DNA of 64,000 bases from positions 62,001 through 126,000 of the forward strand of contig CAVXZK010000011.1 of assembly GCA_963766365.1 (NCBI GenBank), read 5' to 3'. The stretch comes from JALORV01 sp963766365. GTDB lineage: Bacteria; Pseudomonadota; Gammaproteobacteria; Burkholderiales; Burkholderiaceae_F. This document shows, piece by piece, positions 62,818 to 64,000 of this stretch. Position 1 is the first letter of the stretch; each line of letters begins with the position of its first letter. The notes beneath the pieces are model-generated. The model was not told the DNA's origin. It ran no database searches and saw nothing but the letters and a program-made list of their open reading frames with translations. A program made the position numbers and the translations under genes.

Positions 62818-64000
62818 CTAGCGAATCATCGCGATCCAGGGCAGGCCGATCACCAGCAGCGCGACGAAGAAGATCACGCCGAAGATCGCGCCGAGGCGCC
62901 AGTAGTCCTTCGACGGGATGTAGCCGCTGCCGTAGTACACGGGGCTCGGGCCGGTCGCGTACGGCGTCAGGATGCCCATGATGCCGAGCGTCAGCGCGAG
63001 CAGCAGCGCGAAGGTCTCCATCGGCATTTCGGGAATGCCAAGTCCGACGGCGAGCATGACCGGCAGCATCGCCGTGACGTGCGCGGTGATGCTGGCGAAC
63101 AGGTAGTGCGTGAAGAAGAACACCGCCACCAGCACCAGCATCGCCATCGTCGGCGACACACCGCTCATCTGCGCACCGATCGTCTCGGCGAACCACTTGA
63201 CGAAGCCGACCCGGGCCAGCCCGTCGGCCAGTGCGACCAGCGTGGCAAACCACACCAGCGTGTTCCACGCCGACTTGTTGGACAGGATGTCGTCCCAGGT
63301 GACGACCCGGCCGATGACCATCATCGCGATGATCGCGATGGCCACGGTCGTGGCGTTGATGAAGGCACCGCCGAAGATCCACAGTGACAGCGCCAGGAGC
63401 ACGAGCGCGGCGAGGCCCACTTCGCGGGTCGTGAGGCCACCCATCTTCTTGAGTTCGCTGGCCGCCCAGTTCGGCACCTCGTCGCCGCTCTTGACGGTCG
63501 GCGGGTACAGCACGTAGGTCAGCAGCGGGATCGCCAGCAGCAGCAGGATGCCGACCGGCGCGAACGCCATGAACCACTCGGTCCAGCTGAACGACACCTT
63601 GGCCGTCTTGCTGATCAGTTCGATCGCCAGCAGGTTTGGCGCTAGCGCGGTGATGAACATCGAACTTGTCACGCACGTGACCGCGATCGCGGTCCACATC
63701 AGGTAGCCACCGATACGGCGTGAAGAAGGATCGTTGGGCTTGCTGTCATACAACGCCGGCAGGTTGCGGATCACCGGGAACACCGTGCCACCGCTGCGCG
63801 CGGTGTTCGATGGTGTGAAAGGCGCCAGCAGCAGGTCCGCGAACGCTACCGCATAGCCCAGCGTCAGCGTGCGGCGCCCCATGACTTTGACGAGGCCCAG
63901 CGAAATGCGCCGTCCCAGCCCGGTCTTCTCGTAGCCGAGCGCAAACATGAACGCGGCGAAGATCAGCCAGACCGTCGAGTTCGAGAACCCCGACAGCGCC
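62818..64000 (-). CDS. DASS-family anion:Na+ symporter (SLC13-like), 5' end beyond the window
   Basis: The open frame runs from the window edge (64000) to TAG at 62818, at least 394 residues. Family segments include S-N-S-T-V-W-L-I-F-A-A-F near the window edge, P-F-T-P-S-N-T-A-R-S-G-G (substrate/Na+ site) and, in the second half, L-T-P-Y-A-T-G-P-S-P-V-Y. These SNT-type motifs are the sodium and substrate sites of DASS dicarboxylate/anion transporters. The substrate is likely a di- or tricarboxylate. The N-terminus is not in the window. Confidence 0.88.
   Translation of the reverse strand, partial: ALSGFSNSTVWLIFAAFMFALGYEKTGLGRRISLGLVKVMGRRTLTLGYAVAFADLLLAPFTPSNTARSGGTVFPVIRNLPALYDSKPNDPSSRRIGGYLMWTAIAVTCVTSSMFITALAPNLLAIELISKTAKVSFSWTEWFMAFAPVGILLLLAIPLLTYVLYPPTVKSGDEVPNWAASELKKMGGLTTREVGLAALVLLALSLWIFGGAFINATTVAIAIIAMMVIGRVVTWDDILSNKSAWNTLVWFATLVALADGLARVGFVKWFAETIGAQMSGVSPTMAMLVLVAVFFFTHYLFASITAHVTAMLPVMLAVGLGIPEMPMETFALLLALTLGIMGILTPYATGPSPVYYGSGYIPSKDYWRLGAIFGVIFFVALLVIGLPWIAMIR

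Overview
The window is GC-rich, densely coded chromosomal DNA from a proteobacterium, most likely a betaproteobacterium of Burkholderiales/Rhodocyclales type. The evidence is a class I PHB locus (phaC-phaA-phaB), an oxygen-tolerant membrane-bound hydrogenase operon in the same gene order as the Cupriavidus necator hoxKGZMLOQRTV-hypABFCDE-hoxX operon, and housekeeping genes such as zapE, bamD, rluD, pgeF and purT. No rRNA, tRNA, CRISPR array, transposase or prophage was seen. The taxonomic call is an inference from gene content.

Layout. 1-7 kb holds housekeeping genes: the zapE end, a secreted coiled-coil protein, a PP2C phosphatase, DUF465, a YoaA/DinG helicase, bamD, rluD and pgeF. 7-11 kb is the PHB synthesis operon, closed by a clear terminator. 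11-16 kb is a branched-chain-amino-acid-type ABC transporter. 16.5-22 kb carries a hybrid histidine kinase, a CPBP-type intramembrane protease paired with one putative sorting-signal protein (JDVT-CTERM-like), and a LuxR-type response regulator. 22-26 kb has purT, a hexaheme cytochrome c, two small paralogous cytochromes c and a RatA/COQ10-like protein. 26-34.4 kb is a complete V/A-type ATPase operon of nine genes. 34.8-35.2 kb holds two tiny convergent genes for related membrane or secreted peptides on either side of a shared terminator. 35.4-51.6 kb is the hydrogenase operon, with a HigA-like HTH gene inserted between hoxZ and hoxM. 51.8-64 kb contains a stand-alone cyclic-nucleotide-binding protein, an SDR-DUF2867 fusion, methyltransferases, a frameshifted permease with its small thioredoxin partner, arsM, a CBS protein, a DUF4396 membrane protein with a MerR/CueR-like promoter, a Crp/Fnr regulator, a second PHA synthase, a potassium-channel-like protein and the start of a DASS anion transporter.

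Together these suggest an organism that oxidises H2 in air, feeds electrons to quinone through HoxZ, stores carbon as PHB and adjusts to low oxygen. Three FNR/ANR-type 14-bp dyads lie upstream of the hydrogenase operon, the CBS-domain gene and the second phaC/Crp-Fnr pair. Two matched 19-bp palindromes (TGTAAC-SS-N3-SS-GTTACA) lie upstream of the cyclic-nucleotide-binding gene and at hoxM, pointing to an unidentified local regulator for which the embedded HigA-like protein is one candidate.

The points most worth a second look are that shared palindrome and the HigA-like gene inside the hydrogenase operon, the one-protease/one-substrate sorting pair, the twin small peptides, the V-type ATPase operon and the CueR-like promoter of DUF4396.
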